Assembly (NCBI GenBank): GCA_021234155.1 | Contig: JAJEKV010000051.1 | Span: forward strand, 7,354,761 to 7,418,760 | Source: Isoetes taiwanensis | Taxonomy: Eukaryota > Streptophyta > Lycopodiopsida > Isoetales > Isoetaceae | Direction of reading: 5' to 3' | Length of the DNA: 64,000 nt | Part shown: positions 1-10,425 of the stretch, one piece after another | Numbering within the stretch: position 1 is the first letter of the stretch | How the letters are laid out: the number at the start of each line of letters is the position of its first letter | Program-made: the position numbers and the translations under genes | The notes under the pieces: generated by a model | Told to the model about the DNA's origin: nothing | Seen by the model: the letters and a program-made list of their open reading frames with translations, nothing else | Database searches by the model: none

Positions 1-6
1 TATCGA

Positions 7-98
7 TGCTTCTTTATGCTTTTAAGTGCTTGTATCTGCTGAGTGCTCGAAATCAAGTCTGTGCTTCTATGCTTTTAAGTGCTTGTATCTGGTGAGTG
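7..98. repeat. Direct duplication, about 39 bp, two copies
   Basis: Two near-identical blocks containing 'atgcttttaagtgcttgtat' lie about 53 bp apart at the left edge. No coding sense is apparent. It may be the end of a larger repeat that continues outside the window. Confidence 0.6.
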
Positions 99-439
99 TT
101 GCTGGCTAGGAGAGGTTCATTGATTAATGTGCAATATTTCTTATGATAGGTTCCAAAAGGGCAACAATTGCAACTGCTGCATTAAGAAAATCGGAAGCCG
201 TCCTAGGAGGTTGAGGTGCGATTCTCTCACCCCTGCTTGCAAGCAAAGCATTACAGAATTCTGGAAACAAAATAGCAGAGTCTCTCCTTGCAAGAAGGAT
301 GTTGTGAACACGGTTGGAGACTCAGGCTTTCAAATTTCCTATCCCTTGCACCTTGTGGAGGTCACACAGGTATAAGTTTCCATGCGAAAGCTCCTTGCAA
401 TTCTTGCATAAATATTTCTAACCAAAGGCCACCATTTAG

Positions 440-1830
440 CTGCAGCTTTTTCAACAATACAAAAAGGCACATCCTGAATACCCTGTTTGCTTAAAGGCTT
501 TCGAGAAGTTGAAGCCTATTTATGTAAAGAAAGTATCAGAAAGGGAAACCTGCTATTGCATATACCATATGAAGTTGGAGTATGCTAGAGTAGGCATGAA
601 TGCTTTAAGGTCAGTGAAAACTGGATTTCATGGTGAAGAGTGCAAGTGTTTTTGTGAGGTTTGTGGACCTGGTGAGAAGTATCTGGCCAGCCAACATACA
701 TATGACTCAAGCAGCGAGCTCTGGAGGGCTATGGTTTGCAACAAGAGCGAGGGTGAAGAATGGTATAAACATGACTGTTTGATGCAAAAATGTCAGAGCT
801 GTGGCATAAAAAGTCTTCCTATATGTCCAAGAGAAAGAGAGGATCATGAGTTCTTGCTTGAATAGAAAACATTTGAAAAGGTAATACTCTCTTTATTGCA
901 TGCTGTAACATGCTGAGATGTGCTGGCATCCTCTGAATCCTGCTTTTCTGCTTTCAACTTGCACTAATCTTATGTTTTATGCTACAGACCTTGCTACAGA
1001 TTCTAGTGGAGACAGAAGATGCTGGTGGAGTTGCAGACTGTGTTATCAAGGAAGTACCAGGTGGCAGCAGAAAAAAAAGATCCAATGCGACCAAGAAGGG
1101 AAACAAAAGTAAGAAATCTAAGGTAGCTGGTGGGACACATTCTGAAACTGCAGCACAAAACGAGACCCCAACCGGCAAGGAGGAAAAAAAGAAAGAACCA
1201 AAGCCAGTTCTTAGATTGTCTTACAAGAGAATGGCAGTGAAGGATTTCATTTCCTATCTCTATTCCACATTGAAGATATTTGTGCCACATAATTACAGGG
1301 CTAGATGGCAGGCCCTGTAATTCAGAAGTTCCCTGGACAATATCCAAGATGGCACCGTTATTTCTGTGATTGATTTTGCAGAGAATTACAGCATAAAAAT
1401 ACAAAGGGAGGTTCAGAGCCATCACTAGCACAATGACCAGATAACAATTCTCGTCCACATCACGTATAGGATAGACAAAAGCTCTAGGATCAGAAAGCTA
1501 TTGAAGGAAACCCATTTTTACTTAAGTGATGACAAGATTCATGACACTCTTTTTGTGCAGCACTGTCTAGAAAGCACAATTCATGGCTGGTATCAAATGG
1601 AGTAGAATTCTCCAGGCATATAGTTTGGTCAGATGGTTGTTCTAGCCAATTCAAATCTGCCCGGCCATTTGATTTCCTGCCAAGATATCACAATGAGCTA
1701 GGGAAGGAAATAGTGTGGAATTTCTTTGGGACAGCCCATGGTAAGGGAGAGCGCGATGGACAAGGGGCAGTCCTTAAGGGGGCATTCAAGCAGGATGAAG
1801 GAAGAATCTGTATACAAATCGGTATGGATA
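440..1830 (+). pseudogene. Decayed transposase-like gene (DG..QFK / HGKG motif family)
   Basis: Conceptual translation in shifting frames gives a cysteine-rich N-terminal part at 509-865 (paired CxxC-type cysteines, 'ETCYCIYHMKLEYARVGMN', 'WRAMVCNKSEGEEW'). A lysine-rich linker follows at about 1060-1200. A catalytic-looking core comes next: 'VIDFAENYS' near 1366-1392, 'WSDGCSSQFKS' near 1626-1660 and 'HGKGERDGQGAVLK' near 1737-1779. I know this motif order from a family of uncharacterised, transposase-like eukaryotic proteins; the acidic residues in the first two motifs would be the RNase H-like catalytic pair. Frames break repeatedly and in-frame stops occur, for example a TAG after 'VQSHH' at about 1426, so it is not expressed as a full protein. 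No terminal inverted repeats were found. An autonomous DNA transposon is the favoured origin; a domesticated host gene in decay is the alternative. Confidence 0.5.
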
Positions 1831-2628
1831 ACAATAATAAAAAATTAGTAGGACACTGCTACAGAGGTCGAAGATGAAGTCTTCTTAAAAACTGTCAACA
1901 ACAATAAGGAGGTTGATTACCTTCTGAGTTCACAGATGCTTCGAATAGGTATGTGCAAGACAAAAGATGTTTTAAAATACATTCTCGATAATAACAAAGC
2001 AGGATATATAAGTGCAATGCTTCCGGAAACTAATCTAGTTGTTCTTTGGTATAAGTTTATGCAGAAATAAAATTGATTAAATAACTTTTGTGCAGGACAT
2101 TGTGGATATCTTGGCATTAGTTATTCTGTGCGATCAAAAGATCATGCAGAAGTGCATATATCCCCATGAAAAGCATGAGTCTGAAAGGGAGAGTGAGACA
2201 GAAGAATAATAAGAAGAAGAGGCTGAGGAAGAAATTGTATTGCCTTCTAAAAGGAAGCCTCCACCAGCTAAGGCACAAACAACAAAGAAGCAAAGAACCA
2301 CCAAAATGTTTCCATTCAGGAATCAGCATAAGCTTTATAGTAAGCACTTGGTGCTAACATAGTGTTAAGGCCAACTGACAAATCTAGCGCTATTTTGAGA
2401 AAAGTTAATGAAGCAAAGTTCCTCAAACAGACAATTTCATTGTCTATAAGCACAATCAAGAGGCCATCAAAAAATGAGGTATTAGAGTACTTCAAGTGAG
2501 AAGGCCCTACGCTGAACATGTGTCATTCTTGAAGCAGAGAATGTGGAGGAATACCCATGCTCATGTTTCTCCTCTCGTGGTTATGGTGAACAGAGAGCAA
2601 ATTTAATTGCTAGAAGAATATAAAAAAG
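1831..2628 (+). other. Probable continuation of the decayed transposase-like gene
   Basis: No open frame longer than 70 codons. Short stretches still look coding on the plus strand. One near 1860-1940 reads like a helical segment, and an acidic then lysine/proline-rich tail lies at about 2160-2340, interrupted by two adjacent stops near 2208. The composition fits the C-terminal tail of the gene to the left, but this is inference. Confidence 0.3.
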
Positions 2629-3057
2629 TTGACTTTGAGGATTACACCTACTATATACTTGGGGGCACACACAGCTAGAAAGCAAAAAAAAGAACTCTCG
2701 AAGGAAGAAAATAGAAATGAGGTGTGGAAAAGTGTAAAGGCACATGTTTATGTACGTCTGACTGATGAGTTCAGATTGAAGATGAGCTTAATAGACAAAT
2801 TTCGTTTTATCCATAGAGAGTACGTCAAATTTAAGAATCAACATGGTGAGGATTTCAAAAGGCAGAAGAACATGCTACAACAACTTCGTGAGGTTTGGGT
2901 CACGGACTATTGCCTGAGCTACGACACCGATAAAAAAGACTACGACAATTATTTTCAGCTGGCTTTTTACGATAACCAAGTAAGTTTTACATTTCGCTTA
3001 CAGTTTTGCATTTCAAAGCTTCGGTATATATTTATATTAGATGAACTGTCAATATAA
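2629..3057 (+). CDS. Hypothetical protein, 142 codons
   Basis: An open frame starting with ATG that is rich in Lys, Glu, Arg and Phe in its first 115 codons, predicting a mostly helical, charged, soluble protein. After about codon 118 the composition changes to hydrophobic and intron-like sequence: 'aaccaagtaagttttac' at about 2974 contains a good splice donor (CAA|GTAAGT). The real product, if any, probably ends or splices there, so the last 25 codons are likely intron read-through. No family recognised. It may be part of the decayed mobile element to its left or an exon of a separate gene. There is no clear promoter. Confidence 0.3.
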   Translation: MTLRITPTIYLGAHTARKQKKELSKEENRNEVWKSVKAHVYVRLTDEFRLKMSLIDKFRFIHREYVKFKNQHGEDFKRQKNMLQQLREVWVTDYCLSYDTDKKDYDNYFQLAFYDNQVSFTFRLQFCISKLRYIFILDELSI

Positions 3058-3212
3058 ATTTATACCGTTGTGTAAAATCATACCACGGACTCTAGCTTTC
3101 GCATTTTTCACCAGGGTATAAATTTCTCCTACTCCATGACGCGGTTTAGTGGTATAAATTTATACCACCTGAGTCTAGCTGTAGCTCTAGTTGATGTGGT
3201 ATAAATTTATAC
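3053..3212. repeat. Three copies of the palindrome GGTATAAATTTATACC
   Basis: A perfect 20-bp palindrome, 'gtggtataaatttataccac', sits at 3149-3168. Partial copies lie at 3053-3066 (TATAAATTTATACC) and 3196-3212 (GTGGTATAAATTTATAC), with a weaker half copy near 3115. Spacing is irregular. The setting suggests a MITE cluster or a repeated protein-binding site; function unknown. Confidence 0.7.
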
Positions 3213-3687
3213 TGCAAGCGTCCCAGGAAGGTGACTAAAAGAATAAGCGAGCACCACTGGCAAAAAAACAAAGAAAAATGTTGAGGCTAAATAAAAGAAT
3301 ATGAGCATAGTGCCATGGGCAATTGCAAGGGCTGAAGAGCAAGGAAATTGTTGCGAAGCTCTTAGAGAAAGTTGTGGCACTATTTTTCCTACCACCATAT
3401 GACTTCTATCTTTATCTTCTATGCATTATCCGCCTCCCCAATTGAATTCCTTTTTATTATTATTATCTCCCATTCTACTATTTTTCTGCCATGGCATTAA
3501 AGGTTTCATGCTCCCTTGCTCCACCATATAAGTGGCCTTGTGGAATCCCATCATAGTCTTTCTCCACTATTCAATCTAGTCTGAAAGAAAATTGAGTTTT
3601 GAAGGTTTCTACCATGATTTTAAGGCTAAGAAATATGTTTTGATAAAGTGCTAATTCCTCTTCTTTTTCTCATTCTCATTCTCATTC
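3213..3687. other. No gene recognised
   Basis: AT-rich non-coding sequence. The only structure seen is a short (TCATTC)n simple repeat near 3670-3695. Confidence 0.5.
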
Positions 3688-4348
3688 TCATTCTTTTATT
3701 TGCTTTTGCATGTCTAACCATTCTTCCTTTTGCTTCGTATGGTAATTCTCGTCATCTTTTTTCCTCTTAGTCTGTTCATGCTTGTATGTTGGTATATTAT
3801 CTGCATCAGCTGTTTTGCATATACCCTTCTCTTCTTGGTAGTCTCTCAAGTTTATATCAATTTTATTACCCGCATCAGCGTGACATGGCTTCTCGACCAG
3901 CTTCTCATCAACTGGCTGTTGCTCTATTAATGTTGGCTCAATCATAAGTTAAATGGGTTCCAAATGTTGAAAATATGTTGCCTTTTTCTTCCATCATTTT
4001 GGGCCCAGAATTTTCAATGGAGCTTTCCTCAAGCAATTCTGCGTGTAGCTTTATGGTGACGGCAAATCAATAAGTCATCATCTTCATCCAATTCGATTGG
4101 TTGTTGTCTTATAAGAAAAATGAGTTGATGGCACTCCACACAATCTGTATGCTTCCCTCATCGTTCAAATTTGTGTATATCTCCTTTTGAATCATCTCGT
4201 CCTTTTGAATCATGTCGTCTTTTTGTTTTCCAAAAAAGTAAGTCGTTATCGGCCTTTCTGGTTCAACTACTAGTTTCGGCTTCACGGCTTCGAAACTTAT
4301 ATGGGCAATGTTCTGTTGTATGATGGCCTTGAGTATTGTAGATCCCAC
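3688..4348 (-). pseudogene. Reverse-strand remnant, Lys/Glu-rich reading frames
   Basis: Two open frames on the minus strand (4348-4109, 79 codons; 3945-3688, 85 codons) have protein-like composition, rich in Lys, Glu, Gln and Asp, with repeated 'QKDEMIQK'-type segments in the first. They are in different frames and separated by stops. No domain recognised. With the candidate LTR upstream on the same strand (4985-5330), they could be the gag-like region of a decayed LTR element, but no protease or RT motif was found to support that. Confidence 0.25.
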
Positions 4349-4984
4349 AATGTGGTTGGTACACAGACTCTATTGGGCAGTATTTTGCAATATGGGCGTA
4401 TTGGTGATACCTCCAACATTGTATAAATTTTCTTTGCTATGCCATCATATGTTGCATCTCGAGCACTTTCCCAGACAACTCTCTGAGTATGTCCTCTTAA
4501 AACTTATTTATGACCACTTCCAATGTTGGAACTTCCATGAATATTGCTGATCTCTGAAGACAACTTACTAATGTTGCAGTTCCATGTATCGCTACTTGAT
4601 GAAGATGGACTTGATCCACGATCAAGCCTCTTCGCTGAAGAGCAAAGTAATCAATCTATCCACTCATAATTTCCCTCTCTTGAAACTTGTCAACGGCTCT
4701 AATGGATCTTTTGTTTTTTATTCATGGTTTAATTTAATTTAATTCAATTAATTCTTTTTTTTTTTTGAAACTTGACTTCCTCTTTCGGCGCTGCCTGGTA
4801 ACAATTCTTTCGTGCTCTTCCTTGGACTCCGTTCCTCGCACATACATACATCGATGGGGGGAGTTGGCCCAGTTTTCTTTTTAGCCATGGCTTGGCTCTT
4901 CTTCTCTTTTGGTGTTGTCTGCTTTGCTTGAACGAATCTCCTCCACGAGCACTATAATTTGTTTCCTGGCCAGTGTACCATAAA

Positions 4985-5330
4985 TATGTCGAGCCCCGCT
5001 CGCAACCCGAGGAGAAGGTAGCGATGTGAAGAAAGACACCAAGAGACATCGAAAGACTAATCTTTATTGCGCATCTGGTTGGTCTAGATTGGAATAACCC
5101 CAACTGTGGTGTAAATATTTATAGCCCCTGCCGTATCATCAGGCCACGTCATCTCAACCCTTCAACTTTGTATATCCTTTGAATTTTGTATTCCTCATAT
5201 GGGCGGAGCGCCAACATGGCAACCCTGCATCATTTGATAGCCATGTCATCAATCCATGCCAGCTAAGCATGCTAAGTCATCATTTATAGAATGTCTCATT
5301 CTTTATGAGCGGTATCAACAAGGATCTGGC
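4985..5330 (-). repeat. Candidate LTR or promoter region, minus strand
   Basis: Read on the minus strand, a TATA-like 'GGCTATAAATATTTACACC' (about 5108-5126) follows a GC-moderate upstream region with ACGTGG near 5146. About 30 bp downstream a transcribed-looking segment begins that leads into an open frame (5103-4744). This arrangement is typical of the U3-R-U5 region of a plant LTR. No second copy and no convincing primer binding site are present in the window, so it could equally be a single promoter. Confidence 0.25.
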
Positions 5331-5546
5331 GAACCACGAATTCTTGTCCATCATAGAATCACGCCCAAGGTCACTGGATCAGCAGTGTAAAGATTCAAGT
5401 TTTTCTCTTGGTTTAGTGGCAATCTCGAAGATTCACTTGTTCTGGTACCACTCAACCCCAATACTGCAAACTTCTTTTGGCATACTAGTAAAACACAGAT
5501 CTTCCATAAAGATATAATACTGGCAGTCACGATCCTTCGAAAGCAA

Positions 5547-5863
5547 TTATTTCTGCCTCTGTTTCATAAACTTTTTTCTTTCTTCATGATTCTCATTGGC
5601 GGCGATGGGTTTAATTCGACACTCTGATCTTCCAATTCGCACCATAGCGTGTTTAATATTCGAAAAGCGACTATAATAGTCTGACGTCTCATCGGACTTC
5701 TTGGATGGTGTGCTGGAGCTCCTCCTCATTTGCCACTTCTACCCTTGCAAGTTGTGTCGCCGTCATTCCCATCCACCTTTCAAGTGTATCTTGCTTCTTC
5801 CTCACAAGTGCCAGTGCAACGTCTCGAATCATCCTTGTTGAACCTATTGGGGTTTCAACCATG
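5547..5863 (-). pseudogene. Reverse-strand coding remnant with frameshifts
   Basis: From an ATG at 5863 the minus strand encodes 'MVETPIGSTRMIRD', and after a one-base shift continues with a helical, charged segment ('ALVRKKQDTLERW'). A second frame (5729-5547) encodes a Ser/Lys-rich stretch ending 'EERKKFMKQRQK'. Each piece is protein-like but frames change at least twice. No family recognised. Confidence 0.25.
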
Positions 5864-5883
5864 ACCTTTTGAACATTTTATAG

Positions 5884-5920
5884 AAACCTCCCCTAGTTTG
5901 GAAAATTGGGGAGGTTCCCA
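5884..5920. repeat. GAAACCTCCCC inverted pair
   Basis: 'gaaacctcccc' is followed 14 bases later by its inverted counterpart 'ggggaggttcc', giving a small stem-loop. It is the shortest of four clusters of this motif in the window (others near 10.1, 12.3 and 20.4 kb). Confidence 0.7.
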
Positions 5921-6036
5921 CAAAATATTTATAAAAAAAAGGGGTAATTAATTTACGCAACCACCGAGATCGACTCCTCATTAAGAAGCATAGGGATTGA
6001 GGTAGATGGAGCTTAATCTTGGCATTTGTGGAGGGC

Positions 6037-6259
6037 TTTTTTTTTTTTTTTTTTTTTTTTTCATTCTTAAAAGGCATTTGTATTATGTAATAGGTGGCAT
6101 AATTAGCTGGCCCAAGACGAAAGACCATTAGCAGGCTCGTGCTCCTGTGGCATCTTTTTGTGCTTATACAGTTAGATGGGACATGTAAATTTTGTACTTT
6201 TTATCTGATTAATAAACTTTTTGGCTTTCGTCCTTCAAAAAAAAAAAAAAGTTGTGGTT
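6037..6259. other. Poly(T) run and poly(A) tail with AATAAA
   Basis: A 24-T run lies at 6038-6061. 'attaataaac' followed by an A14 run lies at 6210-6250. The latter looks like the 3' end and tail of a plus-strand retroposon whose body is not recognisable upstream. The T run could be the tail of a minus-strand insertion. Confidence 0.4.
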
Positions 6260-8290
6260 GTTGATACAAAACTCTGAAAATCCACAACGAATAGTGCTAA
6301 TGTGTACAGTCACGTGGATAGCCTAGAATTGCAGAAATTCTTGTAGAGGGGGTTAGGCAAGGACATCTTCGCAGAGTCCATCTCAACAACCTAATCAGGT
6401 TTTCTTCCAAAATGATGCATTATGAACAATGTTGCTACTGCTTACGAGGGGATCTATTGGGCACATAAGCAAAACCTTCTAGTTGCATACCTTAGGCTTG
6501 TTGCAAAGGCTTATGACAATGTTACCTGGGAATTCATACATAGATGTATGCTTAAAGTGGGATTTAGGGAACAATTCACATTAGATATTATATGAAGTTG
6601 CATGTCTCTGCTCGGGCGATTATTATGTTCCATGATGAGTCGTCAGATGCCTTGTCACTCGGTCGTGGTATTGGCTAAGGATGCCCTTTAGCACCACTGA
6701 TTTTCACAATTGTCGCAGAGGCTTTGTCGCAGTTATTCACCATTGCAACCACAGAGGGACTTGTCCATGGCCTTGCAATGGAGGATGGCATATAAGAGGT
6801 TTGCAATCTGCAGACGACGCGTTCCTCTTCCTAGTCGCTAATGTTAAGAATCTTGTAGCTGCCAAATTGCTCTTAGACACTTTTGCACTGGTTTTCGGTG
6901 TCCTTGTGGGGTGGCAAAAGTGTACAGCTTTATAGACATTGGATACTCTAACTCCAGTGTGTGTTCATAATTATCCATGGAAATTACTTGCGCATGGACA
7001 GGCCGTCAAGTTGTTGGGGATTTTAGTTGGCATTTATATTACTATGGGAGCTGCATGGGAGGAGATCATTAAGGGTTTGAAGAAGCACTTGTTCTGGTGG
7101 TCCACCGCAAAGTTGCATTCCTTGCGGGTCGCATTACAATGGCCAAGTCAGTCCTTAGTAGTATACATGTTTATATGGCATTCTTACTGCTAGCCCACAG
7201 ATCAAAGTATGTGAGCTCATTGCAATAGTTCGGAACTTTATATGGGCAGGTACTAAGGAAGGTGTTGTGATTACGGTGGCTTGATCGAAGTGCATCCTTC
7301 CAAAATGGGCAGGTGGTCTGGGTATGATGGACTTCTTACTACAGAGCAAAGTCCTTATTTCAAAGTTCATTTGGAGACTCCTGAATGGTGAAGATGACTC
7401 TCCTGGTTTACGCCTTCTTAGACAAACTCTTGATTATTGTATCGCTCTAGGGAAGAAGACTGTCAAACCAGTCCTATCTTGGGCATTATTTCAGACTCTG
7501 CAATCTTTTCCAAGTGTTTCTCCATTTTTGCGTGGCTTGTTGACAGCATGGGCGGTAGTCAAACATCTTTTGTGGACATGCTCCTCTATCTGCACCTTAT
7601 TGGAGACTACATGGTGGTGGCCACCACTGCCTCCAGGCCCCTCAGCACCTCCAATGACAGCATCAGTTCATCCCCTTACACAGAGACGATGGGTTCTTGC
7701 AGGTGTTATCTCTATTCAAGCATGGTATGAAGCGGGTCACCCACTATCTTGGCCTGAATTTCAGACAATGTTCCTGCTCTCTCTCGTTGGGATGTGTCTC
7801 TATAGGAGAAACTTATAGCGCAAGTTGGTGTTGCTGAAAGGGTGCCATGGGACTGTCATAAAAATATTCACAAAGGCAAGCACTTTGTCAGATGAGTATA
7901 CCGTCTTCTTTTACCACCACAGCCCCTCTAGTTGCCAGATGGGTGGCACCTACAGGTTCCACAGCCCACTTTGTGTCGTACATGGCGATGGCTTTGGGAT
8001 AAGTTGCCCCACCCTAAAGTCTCTGTACTCTTGAGCATTGTCTCTTTGATTGTCCAGAGGTTCAACCAGCGTGGTCCTGGCTACAAGATTTGTTTAACAG
8101 TATATTGGACTGCCGATGCATCCTCTTGGCATCCTATCCCAACGCATGGCCCCCAGCTAAACAGAGGGCATTTCATCTTGGTTCTAGTTGGCTCCTGCGG
8201 TCGATATAGGAGCGTCGTAGACACCATATCTTTCAGGGCATTTATTCATCTGCACCTGGTGTTATTATGGCGGCCCAGAAAAAGATAGTG
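6260..8290 (+). mobile_element. L1-like LINE remnant (reverse transcriptase, degenerate)
   Basis: Successive frames carry the RT landmarks of plant L1-type LINEs in order. 'NVATAYEGIYWAH' lies near 6430-6470. 'KAYDNVTWEFIHRCMLKVGF' lies at 6504-6563, where the motif A aspartate is kept (AYD). 'GCPLAPLIFTIVAEAL' lies near 6677-6725. A degenerate active-site region near 6795-6830 has lost the usual YADD. At 7230-7400 there are 'FIWAG' and 'WAGGLGMMD', typical of the LINE region after RT. The stretch is full of stops and frameshifts, so it is inactive. No poly(A) tail or target duplication was found at the right end. It is a different, older copy from the LINE at 55-59 kb. Confidence 0.75.
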
Positions 8291-8991
8291 TTCCTCCCTT
8301 GAATCAGAAATGATGGGACACATCTGGATTTAGTATCTTCGAATTGATTCTTATCGTTAGTCTCCTATTCTGGAGTAAGTCTATTAGCATGTAATAATTA
8401 GGATGGCAGAAATAAAGGGCAGTAGACCTCCAGATGTGAAAATAGGAAAATTAAAAAAGAATAACGTAAGGTCTTTTAACCTTTGAAAAGTAAAATTAAG
8501 GGATAAGAATTCACCTACTTTTTTAGGGCAGAGCGCAGTAGTGAATGGATAGTGACGGAACTGGAGCAAATCTGACAGGCTACGCATAGATATGGATTTG
8601 ATGCGGATTCTTTAGATGAAGGAATTGCCGTGAAAAAGAGCTGACGGTTCACCAAAGCTAAAAGGTAATGGCTCTGACGGTTCACTAAAGCTAAAAGGTA
8701 AGCTAAAAGGTAATAGTTGCAAACTCATATGGGCAAAGCCTAGGGCATATAATCAACCTACGGGCTACAAGGGATAGTGGAGAGGCTGATTTGAAAGCCT
8801 GGATTGCCAGATTCACACACTTAGACTGGCAGTGAGTCAAACCTTTAAGAGCACCATGCCATTGGTTTAAAGCACACCTTAAGCAGAAGACGGATTATAT
8901 GGAGGAATTTGATTCAGATGGGTACCCATACAGTTAAGACAGTGAGTCGATACTAGAGGAAGAATGGCTTAATGCTGAAATCCAGGCTTGC
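8291..8991. other. No gene recognised; short duplication
   Basis: The phrase 'gctaaaaggtaa' is repeated three times at 8657-8713, together with a duplicated 'ctgacggttcac'. From about 8880 the plus strand has some coding character that leads into the next entry, but with a stop near 8937. Confidence 0.4.
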
Positions 8992-9498
8992 TTGGAAAGT
9001 CTGGAAGATTGCAATATGGAAGCTGGTAAGCATGGGGGGATTAAGCGCCCAGGGCAGAATACGAATGTTTCAGGATCTAACAAGTATGGTGGCAACAACA
9101 AGCATAGCAGAAATGAGGACATGCATGGTGGTGCAAGTTACAAAAACGTGGTTCCAGATTCGCAAGACGAAGACTATGATTATGAAATGGAAGATAATCA
9201 GGTTTGGCTGAACACTTATATGATTGCACAGCAGCTTATATGGGCTATTATAAAAATTATTATTACATTGATTTCATGTTACTGTTTAGCAGATTTCTTA
9301 ACTAGGTATGGCTTGGGGTTAAAAAGGGTTACAAAAGGTGATCAGCGAAGACCTGAGAAACCTTATGTACCTTTTGGCCCCTCACCCTTTACCATTATCA
9401 TGCTAATGTGGTGTTGGTTGGCTGCAGGTACCGGTTTCTCCTCTTTTTGTTCTCTTTTTTGCTTTCAAGATCAAGATCTGGTTGGGAAGAACAGTTGA
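8992..9498 (+). CDS. Hypothetical protein with two hydrophobic segments, 168 codons
   Basis: The first 70 residues are hydrophilic, Asn/Gly/His-rich and then acidic ('DSQDEDYDYEMED'). A hydrophobic segment at about residues 78-102 and another at 134-160 could each span a membrane. Coding-like sequence extends upstream in the same frame past an in-frame stop near 8937, so the true start is uncertain. 'ttggctgcaggtaccgg' near 9421 contains a strong splice site, so the C-terminal part may be intron. No family recognised; it may be one exon of a larger gene or a chance frame. Confidence 0.25.
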   Translation: MESLEDCNMEAGKHGGIKRPGQNTNVSGSNKYGGNNKHSRNEDMHGGASYKNVVPDSQDEDYDYEMEDNQVWLNTYMIAQQLIWAIIKIIITLISCYCLADFLTRYGLGLKRVTKGDQRRPEKPYVPFGPSPFTIIMLMWCWLAAGTGFSSFCSLFCFQDQDLVGKNS

Positions 9499-10094
9499 TG
9501 AAGGATGGTTCTAGCAGCAGTTCGAAGTAAATGTTTCTGGTGAATATTATTAAAGGGAGGTCTACCTAACTAAATCATTTCTTCTTCGGAATTATAAGCA
9601 TGTCTAAGCATTTAAACTTGAGCAGCTCATTTTGTTGAATAGTTGCAAAAATCTGTTTTATGGAGCTCAAGGTCTGGTCGTATTTATAGGCTTTGTTCAT
9701 GAAAGTAATATATCTGTTTCTATGACACTGATTAAAACAGTATATTAATAGTAATAGAACAGAGTACACTTCTGGATATTAATACAAAAGGTATTTGAAC
9801 ATGTTTGTAAACGCCATAAACTGATATAAGGCGCATGAAATATTAGTCATGGTTTACACAGGCCAGCAGTATAAGATTGTAGTCCATTAGGCCTAAAAAG
9901 TACTGGATCTGATGAAAGGCTCGGTGCATATAAAATAAACGAATTGAACATATACTTAATGTAATTAAATGGCACACTGGCTTAAAGGGTGTAACTGATT
10001 TACGTAGTTTAAATGGATCTTTGAACCATGTTATAAGAGTTTGTGGATAAAGTGCCATCATGGATCTTGATCCTAGTATGGACATATAATACTA
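9499..10094. other. No gene recognised
   Basis: AT-rich non-coding sequence with no repeat or motif that I can support. Confidence 0.5.
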
Positions 10095-10425
10095 GAAACC
10101 TCCCCAATTTTCCATGGAAATCTCCCCAGTTTTCTTATGTGGAAACCTCCCCAGTTCCAATGAAAGCCCCCCTATTTTCTAAGCGGAAACCTCTTCAGGG
10201 CTACGTGAAAAGTTGGGGAGGTTTCCATGGAAAGGTGGAGAGGTTTTCCGAACGATTAGGGAGGTTTCAAAAGAAAGTTGGGGAGGTTTTCATTCCAGTC
10301 CAACAAAAAAAATCCTCTTTTGATTTTACCTTTTCAAGTGGAAACCCTTCCGGACTTCAAATCTACCCTTTTGGGTTTATCACAAAACTGGAAGGGTTTC
10401 CACATTAAACCCGGAAGAGTTTCCT
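10095..10425. repeat. CCTCCCC / GGGGAGG inverted-repeat cluster
   Basis: At least three copies of 'gaaacctcccc'-type motif (10095-10155) are followed by several 'ggggaggttt' copies in opposite orientation (10210-10292). A related pair, 'ggaaacccttcc' and 'ggaagggtttcc', lies at 10336-10401. The whole block can fold into alternative long hairpins. It shares the phrase 'agtccaac' with the cluster at 20.4 kb. Confidence 0.75.

Noticed and set aside
1003-1458. 151-codon minus-strand frame
   Set aside because: It lies antisense to the recognisable motifs of the decayed transposase-like gene, and its hydrophobicity is that of an antisense shadow of Lys-rich sequence.
4744-5103. 119-codon minus-strand frame as a real protein
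   Set aside because: It begins within the presumed transcript leader and is of low complexity. No family. Kept only as part of the LTR-like region.
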